Numbered from the stretch's first letter, positions 43,103 to 54,743 are shown. The stretch is 64,000 bases of DNA from Trichobilharzia szidati (GCA_944472155.2 OX235272.1:18708354-18772353); one strand, 5' to 3'. Notes: generated by a model not told the origin, from the sequence alone. A program made the numbers and translations.

Positions 43103-44148
43103 GTGAGTTTGTTTCAAACAGTATTGTCGATTCAGTTTGGAAACTTTAGCATGTTATAGAGTATTGGATCTGATGTTCTCTTGATATAGCAGTATGGTGA
43201 AGGGAAATACAAAATTAACAGTCATAACACAGCTTAAATGATGTTCACACTTATGAAAAAATAAACAAATAAAAACAAAAGATGAGAGGATTATAAATAT
43301 CAGAAGTGCAATTGCAATAAAGTTTGATGTTGTAAGGGTGAAGGAAAGGGTTTATTTAGTAGTGCAAAGAAGGTTACTTAGTTCATGCCTAACACTATTG
43401 TCATCACAAAAAGTACGTGCTGTGAAATATGGTATAGTGGAATTTTATTACTTAGACGTACATACACAAAGTCTTCTGAAAAGACTTCTTGTTTTACCTG
43501 AGGAGACACAAGGTTGGAGCTACGGGTAGAGTGGGTGCTCAGAGTCTGACAAGGAAATTCCTTTAGCGAATTTGTTGCATGAAATCAAGTGCCTATCAGT
43601 GACAATGTCAACGATATGGCCCAATGGGATACCACTCGTCCTACTGACCGACAGTCTTCAGAGTTCTACGAAGTATGACATAGTCTTTTTTAAGCAATCC
43701 AGGAGAGAATGAGCAGGGGTGAACAGTAAAGAAGAATAGGTAAAACACACGAGTTGACAAACTGTAAGAGGAGGGGTTGGGTTATGTCCGAGTGCCTTAA
43801 CTTCTTAATGTAAAAAGTCAGACGAAATATTTTTTTAGAAATCATTAAGATATAGGAGGACCAGGATAGATCAGAAGAAACAATTAATCAAAGATACTTA
43901 AATTCAGACTTGGTTTCTATATCAGTATCATCAATTTTGCAAGGGTCATAGGAACCAACGGCTTCATTTAACTTTCGTTTACATCGGAAACTGAAATTAA
44001 CGGTCTGACATTTGGAAGGATTTAGTTTAAGGCCGTTAGACGAAGACCATTTGCTAATTCCTGATAGAAAGTTGTTTATCTTAGTGCAGTCAAGCTGGGA
44101 GTTAACAGACATTGAAATAGTCAGATCATCGGCATATTTAACAAGAGT
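42844..44148 (-). mobile_element. CR1-B copy, from YADD to 3' end
   Basis: The minus strand starts at KYADDLTISM (44145) and reads SGISKWSSSNGLKLNPSKC, then KSEFKYL and a stop (43888). The rest is frameshifted down to the 3' UTR. It is closest to the main copy at 23.5-26.1 kb. An internal (AAT)n of about 50 bp at 43049-43099 replaces a shorter tract in the sister copy. Confidence 0.83.
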
Positions 44149-44698
44149 TTGATGTATTTACTTTGTATCAGAATTCAAGAAATACATTCAGTCAGAAGTA
44201 AGGTGAATTATTTCAACTTAAGGACAAGTAGCACCCTGCTTCTTATTTCTACATTTCTACAAATGAGGAGAAAAAGTATGAAAATAGAGACCTTTCTTTC
44301 CATTACAGATACAAGTGGTGGTATATACATGCACACTTGTTAGAAGTAAATATATGCAAACAGCAAAATGCCATGTAGAGAGTGAGAAATCTGGTCAATG
44401 TTTGCGCCAACTACATATATAAGATGAAATCAAACATAAAACACAAGTTGATACACGCTTTCCTTGTTTTAATAAGTACCTCGCCTCAACCACTGATATA
44501 GAGATACCCCTACTGAAATTTTATTTTTCTCACTTACTAATGATGTATACATCACATTCTTGATACCTAGATTGAAAGTACTTTAGTTAGCTAGTGAGAG
44601 ATTGAAAAAAATAAGAAAGACTGAGGAGGATTTCTATTGAATCACGTGATGTATTCAAGAAAAGTACATCTTATTTATTTGTTTGAGTCTCATCATTA
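44149..44698. other. unassigned spacer
   Basis: No element or gene recognised in 550 bp. Confidence 0.4.
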
Positions 44699-44773
44699 GA
44701 TAAAGGTGCCAAATACGTCCACTGCACGTTTCTCGACTTCACTTCTGCTTTCGACTCTGTACCTAGATGTCTC

Positions 44774-45643
44774 ATGCTAAATAAGCTCTCTATGTCAAAA
44801 ACTGAGTCCTGGGTCACTAACTGGCTGCATTCCTACTTCTCTAACAGAATGCAGTACACTGTATACAAAGGTAAATCATCCTATGCTGTACTCACTGAAG
44901 CCGGAGTCTCCCAAGGTGCTGTACTCTCCCCACTTCTCTTTTCTTTCCTTCTACATGACTTACCATCTTCAAATGACATTAATTTTGTCAAATATGCTGA
45001 TGACCTGACTGTATCTTTGCCTGTCAAATGTCAAAGTGACTGCTCTAAACTTAATCGCTTTCTGTCAGAAATCAGCCAGTGGTTCAAGGAAAACGGTCTT
45101 ACCTTAAACCCCTCCAAATGTCGAACAGTCGATTTCACCTTTAGGCATAAATCCGACCTAAACAAACTGGTCGGTTCTCACGAGGTGTGCAACATAGATG
45201 ACACTGAAGTAGAAACCAAGTCGGAAATTAAATACCTAGGCGTCATTCTGTCTGCTGATCCTTCATAGTCGTCTCAGATCATGACGATTTCTAAGAAAAT
45301 ATTCCGTCTTACCTTCTACATCAAGAAGTTAAGACGTTCTGGTACAGCCCAACCCTTAATTCTACAATTCGTTAACTCTCGCATTCTGCCTATTATTCTC
45401 TATTGTTCCCCCTTAGTTTTTCCAGGGCTACTGAAGAAAGACTACACCTTATTACGCAGGATGTTAAAGGTTGTCAGCAGGGTAAGCAACGTGCCACGTA
45501 GCCAGCTTGTTAATATTCTGGTTGACAGGCGCATGGACTCATGTGAAAAATGGGCCAAATCCATTTTATCGAACTCACACCACCCTCTTCACTCACAACT
45601 CTCCCCTTGTATCTCATCAAGGAAAAACCAGAAGCCAATATAG
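44774..45643 (+). pseudogene. CR1-B RT and C-terminal domain, one stop
   Basis: Two frame-matched open stretches (44774-45268 and 45281-45643). The first has motif B GVSQGAVLSPLLFSFLLHDL (about residues 43-62), catalytic FVKYADDLTV (about 73-82), LNPSKCRTVDF and KYLGVILSADPS, then TAG in place of the Trp of LSW. The second continues SKKIFRLTFYIKKLRRSG to CEKWAKSILSN and SPCISS. There the reading shifts by one to SSGKTRSQYRKL, then RVLRNKESIRRDTYNLLNSQ (to 45761). All three RT aspartates are present in the copy as a whole. Confidence 0.82.
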
Positions 45644-45926
45644 AAAACTTCAGGCTCGCACCAGCAAGTACAAAACCTTAACCATACCCTACTTAGCTCG
45701 TGTTCTGCGCAATAAAGAAAGTATTAGGCGTGACACCTATAACTTATTAAATAGTCAGTAGAACAACTGGACCTCGTCTTTCCAACTCATATCATTTATA
45801 GGTACAACATTTTCTATCTTTCTTTTCCTTTTCTCTCTCTCTTTTTTCTCTTTTCTCTCGTTATGTGCTGCTTTGTTTGTTTCTTTCGCTTACGCCAGTA
45901 AATATGATAGCACCTACTTTTCTAAC

Positions 45927-46020
45927 AAGCACAGCAGAAGACAGAAACAAGTGGAGACGTGCAGTTGAACCCCCATGTTCCACTAGGAACCCAAGGGAAC
46001 AGTAATAATAATCATAATGA
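45927..46020 (+). mobile_element. 94-bp RTE-A1 insertion with 12-bp TSD
   Basis: It holds only the last bases of RTE-A1 (AGCAGAAGACAGAAACAAGTG, shortened here, then CATGTTCCACTAGGAACCC and AAGGGAACAGTAATAATAAT). It interrupts the CR1-B 3' UTR and is bounded by TACTTTTCTAAC at 45915-45926 and 46021-46032. It is an extremely 5'-truncated, complete insertion. Confidence 0.9.
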
Positions 46021-46307
46021 TACTTTTCTAACACCTTCAAACACTGTTCAACTTTGGCTTTGCTACCGACATGCCAATATGTTGTTGTCATAATGAACTG
46101 AGATTTCCTTAATCTATGTAGAATTCTATTTATTGATAATGTACTAACTGGATGCAATACTGTTGTAAAATCGTTGAGAATTCCATTCTGTATCACAAGT
46201 ACTGTTTTGGAATAAAGCAAATTATTAATATTATTATTATTATATCAATAACCTTTGTAGTAATAATAGTAATTACTATGCAATCATAATAATGATACTC
46301 TAACTAG

Positions 46308-46735
46308 TGTCAGCTCGTGATTGAAATCTACCATCAGTCAAATCACTGCAACACCAACACTTGACAGTGAGTCTGATAATTAATGACCACTGGCTCTAAA
46401 CACAGAGTTACCTTCAGAGGGGTCCACAAAGTCAGGAGAAATGACAGTTACTCGTCTGTGGCTAGTGGTTGTACTGTATATATCGCGAATCGGTGGAAGC
46501 TGGAATTTACAGGCCATTGAACTGCATCGCAGAGACTGAATAGTCTACGAGCTCATCTTATAACTGGAAGATCCTGGATTCGAACCCCGGTGGGTGCAAA
46601 CCGATGAAGAGTCCAAAATACGAAACAGTTGAACAGTACTTCCAGGTTTAACCAGTGGTCCTATTAATTGATGTTAGCTTGTGACCAAACTAGAAACCAA
46701 TCAAAAATCCCTGCAAACCAACACTTGATGAGTTA
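46308..46735 (+). mobile_element. hammerhead SINE, tandem 3' end plus fuller copy
   Basis: 46308-46370 is one SINE 3' end (GTGTCAGCTCGTGATTGAAA ... CACCAACACTTGACA). From about 46488 a second copy follows, with the tRNA-like block at 46537-46600 (GGATTCGAACCCC B box), a decayed hammerhead (CGATGAAGAGTCC ... ATACGAAACAG) and the 3' end CCAACACTTGATGAG. Stem II is lost in this copy (GTCC-AAAAT-AC). Confidence 0.62.
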
Positions 46736-46807
46736 TAATGGAAAATAGAATAGTTTAAAATCCCCACCAATCATGAGCAATAATATATATATATATATGT
46801 ATATAGT

Positions 46808-47806
46808 GTGTGGTGCTTATTATCACCAATGATATTCCTAATTGTGGTGGACTGGATTATGCATCAGACAGTGGGAAACGAGAAGACAGGGATATCCTGG
46901 ACCTACGTGAACAACCTAGAAGACTTGGATTTCGCGCGTGGATGATTTATGTTTGGTGTCACACAAAATCGAAGGCTCACAAGCGAAAACCGACAAACTG
47001 GTTGAAGAAGCAGCCAGAGAAGACAGGACTCCAGGTGATGAACATAGACAAGACGGAGGTTATGCAAATAACCAACCAACAACAACACCAACAGCAGCAG
47101 CAGCAACATCCACCGCCAATCACCATCAACGGAAAGGACTTGAAAGAGGTTACTTCATTCACTCACTTATCTAGGGAGCATTGTCTCAACTACAGGCAGA
47201 TGGCATGGACGAGGATGTCAAATGGAGAATCGGGAAGGCGAGAAACACATTCATCAACTTGAAACCAATCTGGAAATCTTCGTCAACAACAAAATGATTT
47301 GGATTTTCAATACAAACGTCAAGTCAGTCACTTCTTCTATACGGATGGATCAAAAACTTGGCGGTGGGTCACAAAGAATATTTCCAACAGCCTGTTGCAG
47401 ACCTGTATCAACAACTAACTGTCTTCGTTGGCTCTATACTCAAGATCAGATGGCCGCCGGAAAGAACAAGAACCAACAAGAAACGAACTATGGGAACAAA
47501 CAAAACAAGAAGCAATCGCCCAAGACATATGCAGGAAAAGGTGGAGGTTGATTGGACACTCACTGGCTGAGGAGGCCACTGGGTGACATCGACCGTCAGG
47601 CCATAGTTCGAGTGGAATCCGAAAGAGAAGCGGCGAGTAGGACGTCAGTGCAAGGGTGACATGGAGGAGAACGTATGAAGAAGAGTTGAAACGGTATGGA
47701 TTAACATGGATGCAGGTGAAGCGTACAGCAGAAGACAGAAGCAAGTGGAGACGTGAAGTTGACACCCTATGTTCCACTAGGAACCTAAGGGAACAATAAT
47801 AATAGT
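46808..47806 (+). mobile_element. RTE-A1 copy, motif B to 3' end
   Basis: It starts at TGCTTATTATCACCAATGAT (RT after motif B) and passes LEDLDFAR, DDLCLVSHKIE, the Gln tract (NQQQHQQQQQQHPPP at 47080-47110) and the thumb. It ends with TATGTTCCACTAGGAACC, AAGGGAACAATAATAAT at 47806. An (AT)n tract of about 20 bp precedes it. Several frameshifts. Confidence 0.84.
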
Positions 47807-47871
47807 ATGTGAAACTACTACCAAAGAAGGCGGACTCAAGTCTTTGCAAAACTCCGCCCAGAATAAGCCGG

Positions 47872-48535
47872 ATTTAGGAAAGGTGGATCATGTTTGGATC
47901 AAACTGCAGCTCTACACTTCATCATCGAAAGTAGAATAGAATTGCAGTCAGTCTCACTCTACCTCAGCTTCATCAACTTTGAAAAGGCCTTCGACAGCAT
48001 TGACCATGAAGTGATTTGAAAAGTGCTTCAGCACGCACGCAGTGCCCCAAACCTTCATCAACCTAATTCGATAGCTGTATGGCAATGCTACGTGTCAAGT
48101 GATTCTTGACGGAAAACTCAGAGAAGGCTTCGAAGTAAGTACAGGAGTAAGACACGACCACCTGTTATCATCATCGATGATATTCCTGATTGTGGCGGAC
48201 TACATCATGCGCTAGACTGTGTACAGCGGAAAGAAGGGAATATGTTGGATCAATAATAAAACTTAAGAAGATCTGGATTTCGCGTATGGATGATTTATGT
48301 TTAATGTCACACAAACTTGAAAACCTGCAGAAGAAAACCAAAAAGTTGGCAGAAGAGGTTGGCAGAGAAGACAGGACTTAAAATGCGCATAGTGGAAGAC
48401 GAAGGCGATGAAAGTACCTAACCAACAACAAAAAGTGCAAATCAATATCTGTGGCAGCATCGCCAGGACATCGCTCAAATGGAACGTGAATGGGCAACAA
48501 CGAGTTAGGAGTAAGTACAAGGCCTGGCTGGCTGG
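47872..48535 (+). mobile_element. RTE-A3 copy, RT region
   Basis: STLKRPSTALTMK is the motif A block with a frameshift. FINLIR*LYGNATCQVILDGK, then FEVSTGVRHDHLLSSSMIF, then LEDLDFAYG and DDLCLMSHKLENLQKKTKKL follow. The last recognisable part is near 48.53 kb, a jump into C-terminal sequence (IAQMEREW-like), so the thumb is deleted. Confidence 0.72.
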
Positions 48536-48699
48536 TGACAACATAGAACTTGGCACCGAAGTGCAGCAGTTCTAGTTGACACGTTCCAAATACCACACAA
48601 AGGTAGACAAGAAGATGAGTGTAGAGAATCAATAGAGTTTTGACAAGTAAAAGAGTGAAACAGAATGAGTAGTGGTAGAAATGAATATGAAAGATTACA

Positions 48700-49062
48700 G
48701 AGACTGAATACATCTGCGTAAGCCATTGACAACGATTTTGAGCCATGTCACCTATTGTCTGTCTCCAGCCATTGATTCTTAGAGTCCCGAGGGCCCCAAC
48801 CAACCCGGAAGTCTGCATCTCCCTACCTGACTCAGTTTAACTGTCAAGGATTTCATTGATTGATGCCATGTTTCTGTTTGGCCACCACTTACTCTTTTCC
48901 AACCTGCACATATATCAGCTAGCTAGTAACGCCCGTCGGGGTGAAGGAGGCGATGGTTAGGCATGCGCACCACGTGACCTAGCCATCTCAATCTATGTAA
49001 CTTTATAGCCTCTTCGATTGATTTTCCCTCTTTGCCCAACACTCTACGTCTTACGTAAAAAT
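48700..49062 (-). mobile_element. third LINE family, C-terminal fragment
   Basis: On the minus strand, KGKSIEEAIKLHRLRWLGHV, then VRMPNHRL, a Trp-Lys-Arg segment, then GRCRLPGWLGPSGL and SQSMAGDRQ-like blocks. LRWLGHVVRM is a common post-RT motif in non-LTR ORF2 proteins, but the sequence differs from RTE-A and CR1-B. Several frame breaks. The clade is not assigned. Confidence 0.6.
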
Positions 49063-49182
49063 TAGACATCCGATGAGGAGAGAATGAGAGCTTATGGACA
49101 ATCATGTAGCTAGGTAAAGATGAGTGCAAAAAAGAGGATGAGATGGAGACGTTCTGTTAAAATCCTATTTTAACTCAGAACC

Positions 49183-49222
<40 letters not shown>
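49063..49222 (+). mobile_element. RTE-A3 3' end followed by (AT)n
   Basis: CGATGAGGAGAGAATGAGAG, then TTATGGACAATCATG, then GATGGAGACGTTCTG matches the RTE C-terminal end. The expected tail is replaced by (AT)n at 49187-49221. Confidence 0.58.
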
Positions 49223-49684
49223 ATTCATGGACATTCATTTTGAACAAAGCCCTCTGAAGGAGATGTCTGAGGATCAATTAAGTATCATATATTTGCCTAT
49301 CATCATGAACATGAACCCATCTCACCTAGTATGCCATTGGTGAAAAACGTTACCACTCAGTTACACAAATGACCACCTGTTAGACTATAATGGAAACACC
49401 GACTGGTCACTAGAGTATTTATTCACAGGTTGTTCTTTTGTTCTCTCATTGTTAATCAAACTAGTTAGTGTTTGTAAGCATATTTTATAAGTGGAAGCAT
49501 ACTACAGTCGATTAACTAAGCTCTGCAGCAGCATGTAAACTTTGGTCAGTTTGGTTGCCAATAGCAACAATAATAATCAGTTTTGTTTAAGCCTATTATA
49601 TATATTATATCGAAATATTTTTTAACAGAATGATTATTAACGAATAGCATGTGAACAACGAATTAAAAGTGTAACAGAATTGTG

Positions 49685-49717
<33 letters not shown>

Positions 49718-50097
49718 GTTTTCTACAATTGTTCAATGTTCACGTAATACGAAACAAACTAGACAAAACTAAAACAAAAACAAAACAGTTGTAATCACAA
49801 CGAAAGGATAAAAATCATAGACAAATTCTAAAATTTGTTACAATCATTGTCTATATAAACAAATCAATAATTCTCAATTTTTGAATTGTAGAAAAGTTAG
49901 TTAACTAAGAGAAAGCATTCAAAGTAACTTTGTAAATATTAAGTGTTGATTGAAAATCAGAAGAGTAACGAAAGCCCTGGCAATGTATGTAAATAGCATA
50001 AAGCTATGACTTGTAAGCAAAAATACTAGTATATGCAATCTGTTTCGTTACCTTGGTCTTATATTTCTTTAAATCTTGTGATTCGGTAGAACATCTT
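49223..50097. other. unassigned AT-rich spacer
   Basis: Contains an interrupted (AT)n at 49686-49718. No element or gene recognised. Confidence 0.4.
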
Positions 50098-51365
50098 CGT
50101 TATTAATATATGTGTAGAACTTGGGCACTGTGGTGGTAGTAAGGAATTCCATATTAGTTTGTTTATTAGATATATCACACAGTGAGTGAAGCAGTATTAG
50201 TATTTACTGGATGACGTTTCAAACAAAATTTATGATTGTTCATAATCATATCAATTATAATCGCACGACTTCGAAACTTGAGTTTTATAATTTTCTTTGC
50301 CTTCTCCTATTTGTCGTCGTTGGGGCAGTAGAATTTTCCAGATATCGGGGACAGGTGATGAATCATTCCTATTACATGTATTTGCAATTGATTCGATAAA
50401 CAAAGCTTCTGTTATCAATCTCTCCTTATACCCTGCCGTCACGTTAGAACTTAAAACTGTCTGCCATCTTATCCCATCCATCCTATTGTATGGTTGTGAG
50501 TAATTGCATGTGGTGCTATAGCTAGTTGAACTATTCTCTAGATTTCTTATCGTATTCGGGTAAACTAATCTAGATTTTACTAGGTTTTTATGCTCAGCTA
50601 GTCTGACTGCACCTGTTCTACTAGTCTGACCTATGTATTTGACCTGACAATCATAGCAGCAGGGTATCAGATAAACTAAATTGTTTTGTGTTAAAGGCTC
50701 CGGAGGATTGATCCTTTAACCGACAAAGCTTGTTTCTAATTGAGTTTGTGGGTGGTTTGAATGCCAGCCACTTGCATTCCTGCCTTGTTAAGAATTCTGT
50801 GTAGGGTTTCCAATGTTTCTTCCTCGTATGGAATTTCTACTGATGATTTAGATTCCTTATTGTTGGTGTCGTCATTAATATTATTATTATCACTATTATT
50901 ATTATCCCTATTAATTTTATTATCACTATCGCTACTATCATTATTTATTTTATTTTTACATTTCTTTACATATTTCCTGACTAATTTATCCGGGTAATCA
51001 TTAAGCTTCAAGGCTTCTTTTATGTGTATCACTTCCTGTTTTAGATTTCCTTTGGTACTACCTAGTTTTTGTGCTCTGTCATTTAAACATTTCACCAATC
51101 CTATTTGTACTGACATAAGATGGGATGATTGGAAGTCTAAATATCTGTTTGAGTGTGTGGGTTTCCTGTAAATGCTAGTGTTTAACTTCCCATCTTCTTT
51201 CCTTTTTACGTTGCAATCTAACATTGGGAGTTCCAATTCATCAGTGAATTGAATTTCTTCAACCTTCGAGCTGATGTGTTCGAAAAACCTATCTATATCT
51301 TGTGTTTTAAGTACAGTGAATGTGTCATCTACGTACCTCCACCATATTTATGTTATCACATTCTA
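50098..51365 (-). mobile_element. PLE-3 copy: catalytic box to 3' end
   Basis: The minus strand starts at WRYVDDTFTVL (51340) and reads IDRFFEHISSKVEEIQF, the linker (51236-50736), the GIY-YIG domain (frameshifted, IPCCYDCQVKYIGQTSRTG) and KSCDYN. The 3' end is at 50098. The catalytic YVDD is intact. The 5' half of the RT is missing. Confidence 0.85.
50736..51236 (-). pseudogene. PLE-3 RT tail and Asn/Asp-rich linker
   Basis: LPMLDCNVKRKEDGKLNTSI, then YRKPTHSNRYLDFQSSH, is the conserved PLE segment after the catalytic box. REALKLNDYPDKLVRKYVKK-like helix sequence follows, then a low-complexity run of Asn, Asp and Ser (about residues 100-135) encoded by AAT/GAT triplets. It ends at TTHKLN and TAG. 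The GIY-YIG domain continues in the +1 frame, as in the other two PLE-3 copies. Confidence 0.78.
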
Positions 51366-51384
51366 ACATTTTATTTTCCTAAAT

Positions 51385-52182
51385 TATTGCATTGAAATAA
51401 AGCAAGAACAACAGTTTGTGCAGAATGAGACGGTACCATCATTTATTTCGCCAGCTTCTCATCACCTGCGCACAGTCTAAAGACACTATTAGGTTTATGC
51501 ACAGAGCAATTTTAACATACTTGCAAATGTTACATGATGTCAGTTAACAGGAGACCCTAAACTTAATAAACAGTTTCCTTAGAAATTACACTTATAAAGT
51601 TTATACCCAGAAAGTTCAAGTTTAAACAAAAATAAAAGCTTGGATCCACTGACAAAAGAGTTACGTAATAAAGACAGGAGGTTAATAAGATGATGAACAA
51701 CTAATAAAATCACAGAAAAAAGAAACACGTTACAGCATATCAGAGGCGGGAGAGTTTAAAGTCAAAGATAATGTAGTCAACTGAAGGAGGGATTACAGAT
51801 ATCCAGTTACCAGGGCAAGGAATAACTGAAAATTACTTCTTTTGCTGAACACATAAGTCGATTCCCAGTAGTCTGATAGCGATTGCTTCAGCAAACTTGA
51901 GGAGAACTGAGCTATTTTCCCTATTTAGTAGTTTTAAAGGGTTTTATGGCGTCCACCTCACCACCGTGTTGACGAAACGCTTGGCAGTGAGACTACCTGA
52001 GGTGTATACTTTTTGGTACACATTGAGAAAATCGAAGGTATGCCCCCTTCCTTTTGTTTTCCCAATGTGACTTCTACCTCAGATACATGCAAATATCTAT
52101 AAACGGTTAAAATTTAAGATGAGAAGGCTATCTGTTGACTTTTGACCGTACCGAAGAGCGTGCTGTCCTATAAACGGGAAAC
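51385..52182 (-). mobile_element. PLE-4 copy, 3' portion
   Basis: It matches 14.22-15.05 kb in the same strand order: terminus (complement of GGTGATGAGAAGC-TGGCGAAAT at about 51440-51460), UTR, then decayed GIY-YIG coding. The coding is frameshifted throughout. It continues at 52987 after an RTE-A2 insertion. Confidence 0.78.
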
Positions 52183-52190
52183 AACTTAGC

Positions 52191-52978
52191 ATCAAAGATA
52201 GGACTTCCTTCAGGTGAACATAGAGAAAACAGAGGTGATGAAGATTCCTGGGCAAGAACAACAACAACAGACAACGATCAGCATAAATGGATGGAAACTG
52301 GAAGAAACAACCTCCTTCACCAACCGACCTGGGAAGCATCGTTTCAACTACAGGCGAACGGAACTAACGAGGATATCAAAACAGCGAGGATCGGAAAAGC
52401 AAGACGAGCTTTCATTTCTATCAACAGCACTCAGCATGAGAACGAAGATAAGATCCGGATTTTCAACTCCAATGTGAAGTCAGTGCTACTCACTATACGG
52501 ATGGATCAGAGACTTGCACTGCGCGTCATAAAGAGCATCTCAAAAAAACTACACACCTTCATTAACAGCTAGTTGTCTTCGCTCAATACCACTCAAGATC
52601 GGATGGCTGGCCAGAAAACATCAGCAACACAGAGGGATCTCTGGCAATGAGCGAACCAACTCAGCAGGAACCGATTGTGAAAGAAATAGGCAGGCAGGAA
52701 GAAGTGGAGATGGATTGGCTCTCCATACTCTTAGGAAACAAACGATGAAGTGACATCAGTAGACAAGCCATCGCTCGAGTGGAACCCGAAAGGGAAGCGG
52801 CGAGTTGGTCGTCAGTGCAGAGGTGAGGGTAACTTGGCGGAGGTTATGTGAAGAGGAGATGAAAGCGTGTGGGGAGACCTGAAGCCAGGTGAAGACTGAA
52901 GCAGAGAACTGAACGCAATGGAGACGCGCGGCTGAATCCCTATGTTCCTCCAGGAATTACAGGAAACAATAATAAAAT
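52191..52978 (+). mobile_element. RTE-A2 insertion in PLE-4, 8-bp TSD
   Basis: Bounded by AACTTAGC at 52183-52190 and 52979-52986. It begins at GLPSGEHRENR-like sequence, with the Gln tract, the thumb (ARIGKARRAFIS, KIRIFNSNVKS) and the A2 tail GGAATTACAGGAAACAATAA. The 788 bp are a single 5'-truncated copy. A 21-bp or so gain near 52440 (CAGCATGAGAACGAAGAT) and several shifts break it. Confidence 0.88.
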
Positions 52979-52986
52979 AACTTAGC

Positions 52987-53175
52987 TGTAGAATAGGTTC
53001 TGGCAATCTTCTTTTATCTCTATTCCTGCAGCATCATCACCTTTACAATCGAGTTCAATTAAGATAGGCTTTTTTCCCCTTTGTGATTTGTTTGGCACTT
53101 TGAACCATCACATCTTCCATTACTTGTCAATGCATTTCTGGAGGGTAGCCGTTGTTTTTTTCAACCTGATTAATT
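52987..53175 (-). mobile_element. PLE-4 copy, upstream portion after interruption
   Basis: It continues the 51.4-52.18 kb element: TAGAATAGGTTCTGGC, CGAGTTCAATTAAGATAGGC and GGAGGGTAGCCGTTG match 15.04-15.23 kb in order. Confidence 0.75.
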
Positions 53176-53459
53176 TCCATAGTGATGTTCTTTTAAATTT
53201 TTTTTAATGTAATTAAATTGATTGAAATTGAAATATGAACAAAAGAAGAAAATAGTTCAAGAAAAAAGTTTAACAGACATGAGTAAATAGTTGGTTGGTT
53301 TTTTTATTTATTGAAATATTGTGTGATTCATAATCATCTCTAAGCAAATATTATTGCACTTGAGTAATTCGATTCACTTTCAAACTATAAGACACAAATA
53401 CACTCACACACACACACCTTCAAATACATTTGTTACTGTGTTTACTCTAATCTGTATGT
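53176..53459. other. AT-rich spacer with (CA)n
   Basis: Probably includes the upstream UTR of the PLE terminus at 53.46 kb; (CA)n at 53402-53417. Confidence 0.4.
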
Positions 53460-54627
53460 GTAAATAGGATTATTGTACACCTAAGAAAAATGAAATCATC
53501 TCAAAGAGAAATTTCTTCCATATTTTCATGTCAAAACTAGAAAATATACACCTAAAGAAGACAGTAGATAACTTCGGGTTCTACAAGAGATACGTGGACG
53601 ATACTTTTATTATCGCCAATAATGAGGAAAACTTGGAGAACATATTGGACTTCTTCAACAGTTGCCATCCAGCAATCCAGTTCACACTAGAGAAGGAGTC
53701 CAACGCAACAATATCTTTTCTGGACGTGCAACTAGCAAGACGCGAACAAGATGGGACACTCAAAAGATCCATTCACAGAAAACCGACATGGAATGGACAA
53801 CTCATCAGCTTTCACAGTTGGGTGCCTCTATATACAAAACGAAATCTAATCCGCTGACTGACTCACAGAATCCACAACATTTGCAGTCCGGAAACTATAG
53901 AAGAGGAGCTGAAGACCCTGAAAAGAATCCTCCTTGAAAATGGTTACCTGGAACGTTTCATCACAAAAGCCATGAAGCCCAAAACACAAAAACTGTCCAT
54001 GCTTACTGCTCCCAAGAAACTTCTCTATTTGAATCTACAATTCAACGGAGATTCTTCAGCAGAAATACTGAGAAACCGCCTGTGCCGTTCACTGAAGAAA
54101 ACCTTCTTCGCAGCTGAACTCAGACTAACTTTCTCTACGAAACCAATGATTCGCACGAACGTGAAGGATAAGCTTCCACTGGGGGCCTCATCAATGTGCA
54201 TCTACCAATTCACCTGCTCATGTGGAGCGAGGTATGTTGGCCGCACCCAGCGTTTGCTATCCAAACGAATCAGCGAACACTTACCTTCATGGTTTTATAA
54301 AGGAGAAAGAAGATCCCCCAGCCACAGCTCTATCCTAGAACACTTGATCGAATCCGGACACCAAGCAAACCCACAAAACAACTTCTCAGTTATCTACACA
54401 ATACGCGGGACCCTTGCCAAAAGAGTACGAATTAAACTTCTTCAAACTGCAGAAGCAATGGCAATTCACATATTGAATCCTGAACTCTGCATACAAAAGA
54501 AGTTTGTTCAGTCACTAAACCTACAATGGTCCTGATCTATCTCAACACCAAATACGTAATTTCGTCTTACCTCTTTCTTCTTTGTTTGTCTGTTTCTTAA
54601 TTGCATTATTTTTTACCCCCACCCTCG
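53460..54627 (+). mobile_element. PLE-1a copy: terminus, RT catalytic box, GIY-YIG
   Basis: A PLE-1 terminus (TTGTACACCTAAG at 53474) lies directly before the coding part, which starts at KTVDNFGFYKRYVDD. This order, terminus then 5'-truncated body, is the tandem pLTR arrangement known in Penelope-like elements. The 3' UTR is cut at 54627 by a PLE-3 fragment. Confidence 0.83.
53528..54535 (+). pseudogene. PLE-1a RT C-terminus plus GIY-YIG, one in-frame stop
   Basis: Residues 19-24 are KRYVDD with TFII, the Penelope RT catalytic box. CHPAIQFTLEKES and ISFLDVQLARR follow, then a TGA at 53855-53857 between NLIR and LTHRI. In the same frame come ICSPETIEEELKTLKRILLE, the linker KKLLYLNLQFNGDSSAEI, the GIY-YIG core CSCGARYVGRT with SKRISEHLP, and the C-terminus LCIQKKFVQSLNLQW. 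It is the best joined RT/GIY-YIG stretch in the window (335 codons, one stop). Confidence 0.86.
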
Positions 54628-54743
54628 AACAAAATTTATTGTTCATAATCATTTCATCAATTATAATCACACGACTTTGAAACTTGAGTTTTATAGCTTT
54701 TTTTGTTTTCTCCTATTTGTCGTATGGGTAGTAGAATTTTCCT
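54628..54743 (-). mobile_element. PLE-3 3' end, inverted stub
   Basis: The minus strand encodes ILLPIRQIGENKKSYKTQVS and the KSCDYN stop. It lies head-to-head against the PLE-3 body starting at 54744, as in the 18.7-19.5 kb pair. Confidence 0.8.

Larger units (their letters stand above)
44699..46243 (+). mobile_element. CR1-B copy, RT palm to 3' end
   Basis: It starts at KGAKYVHCTFLDFTSAFDSV (motif A) and ends with GGAATAAAGCAAATT(ATT)n near 46243. Motif B (GVSQGAVLSP) and YADD are intact. One W-to-TAG stop (45266-45268), a frameshift near 45.62 kb and a 94-bp RTE insertion in the 3' UTR (45927-46020) are the damage. Confidence 0.88.

Noticed and set aside
53528..54535. Host gene encoding a GIY-YIG nuclease
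   Set aside because: Multiple truncated copies, linked RT blocks and shared termini make it a Penelope-like element.
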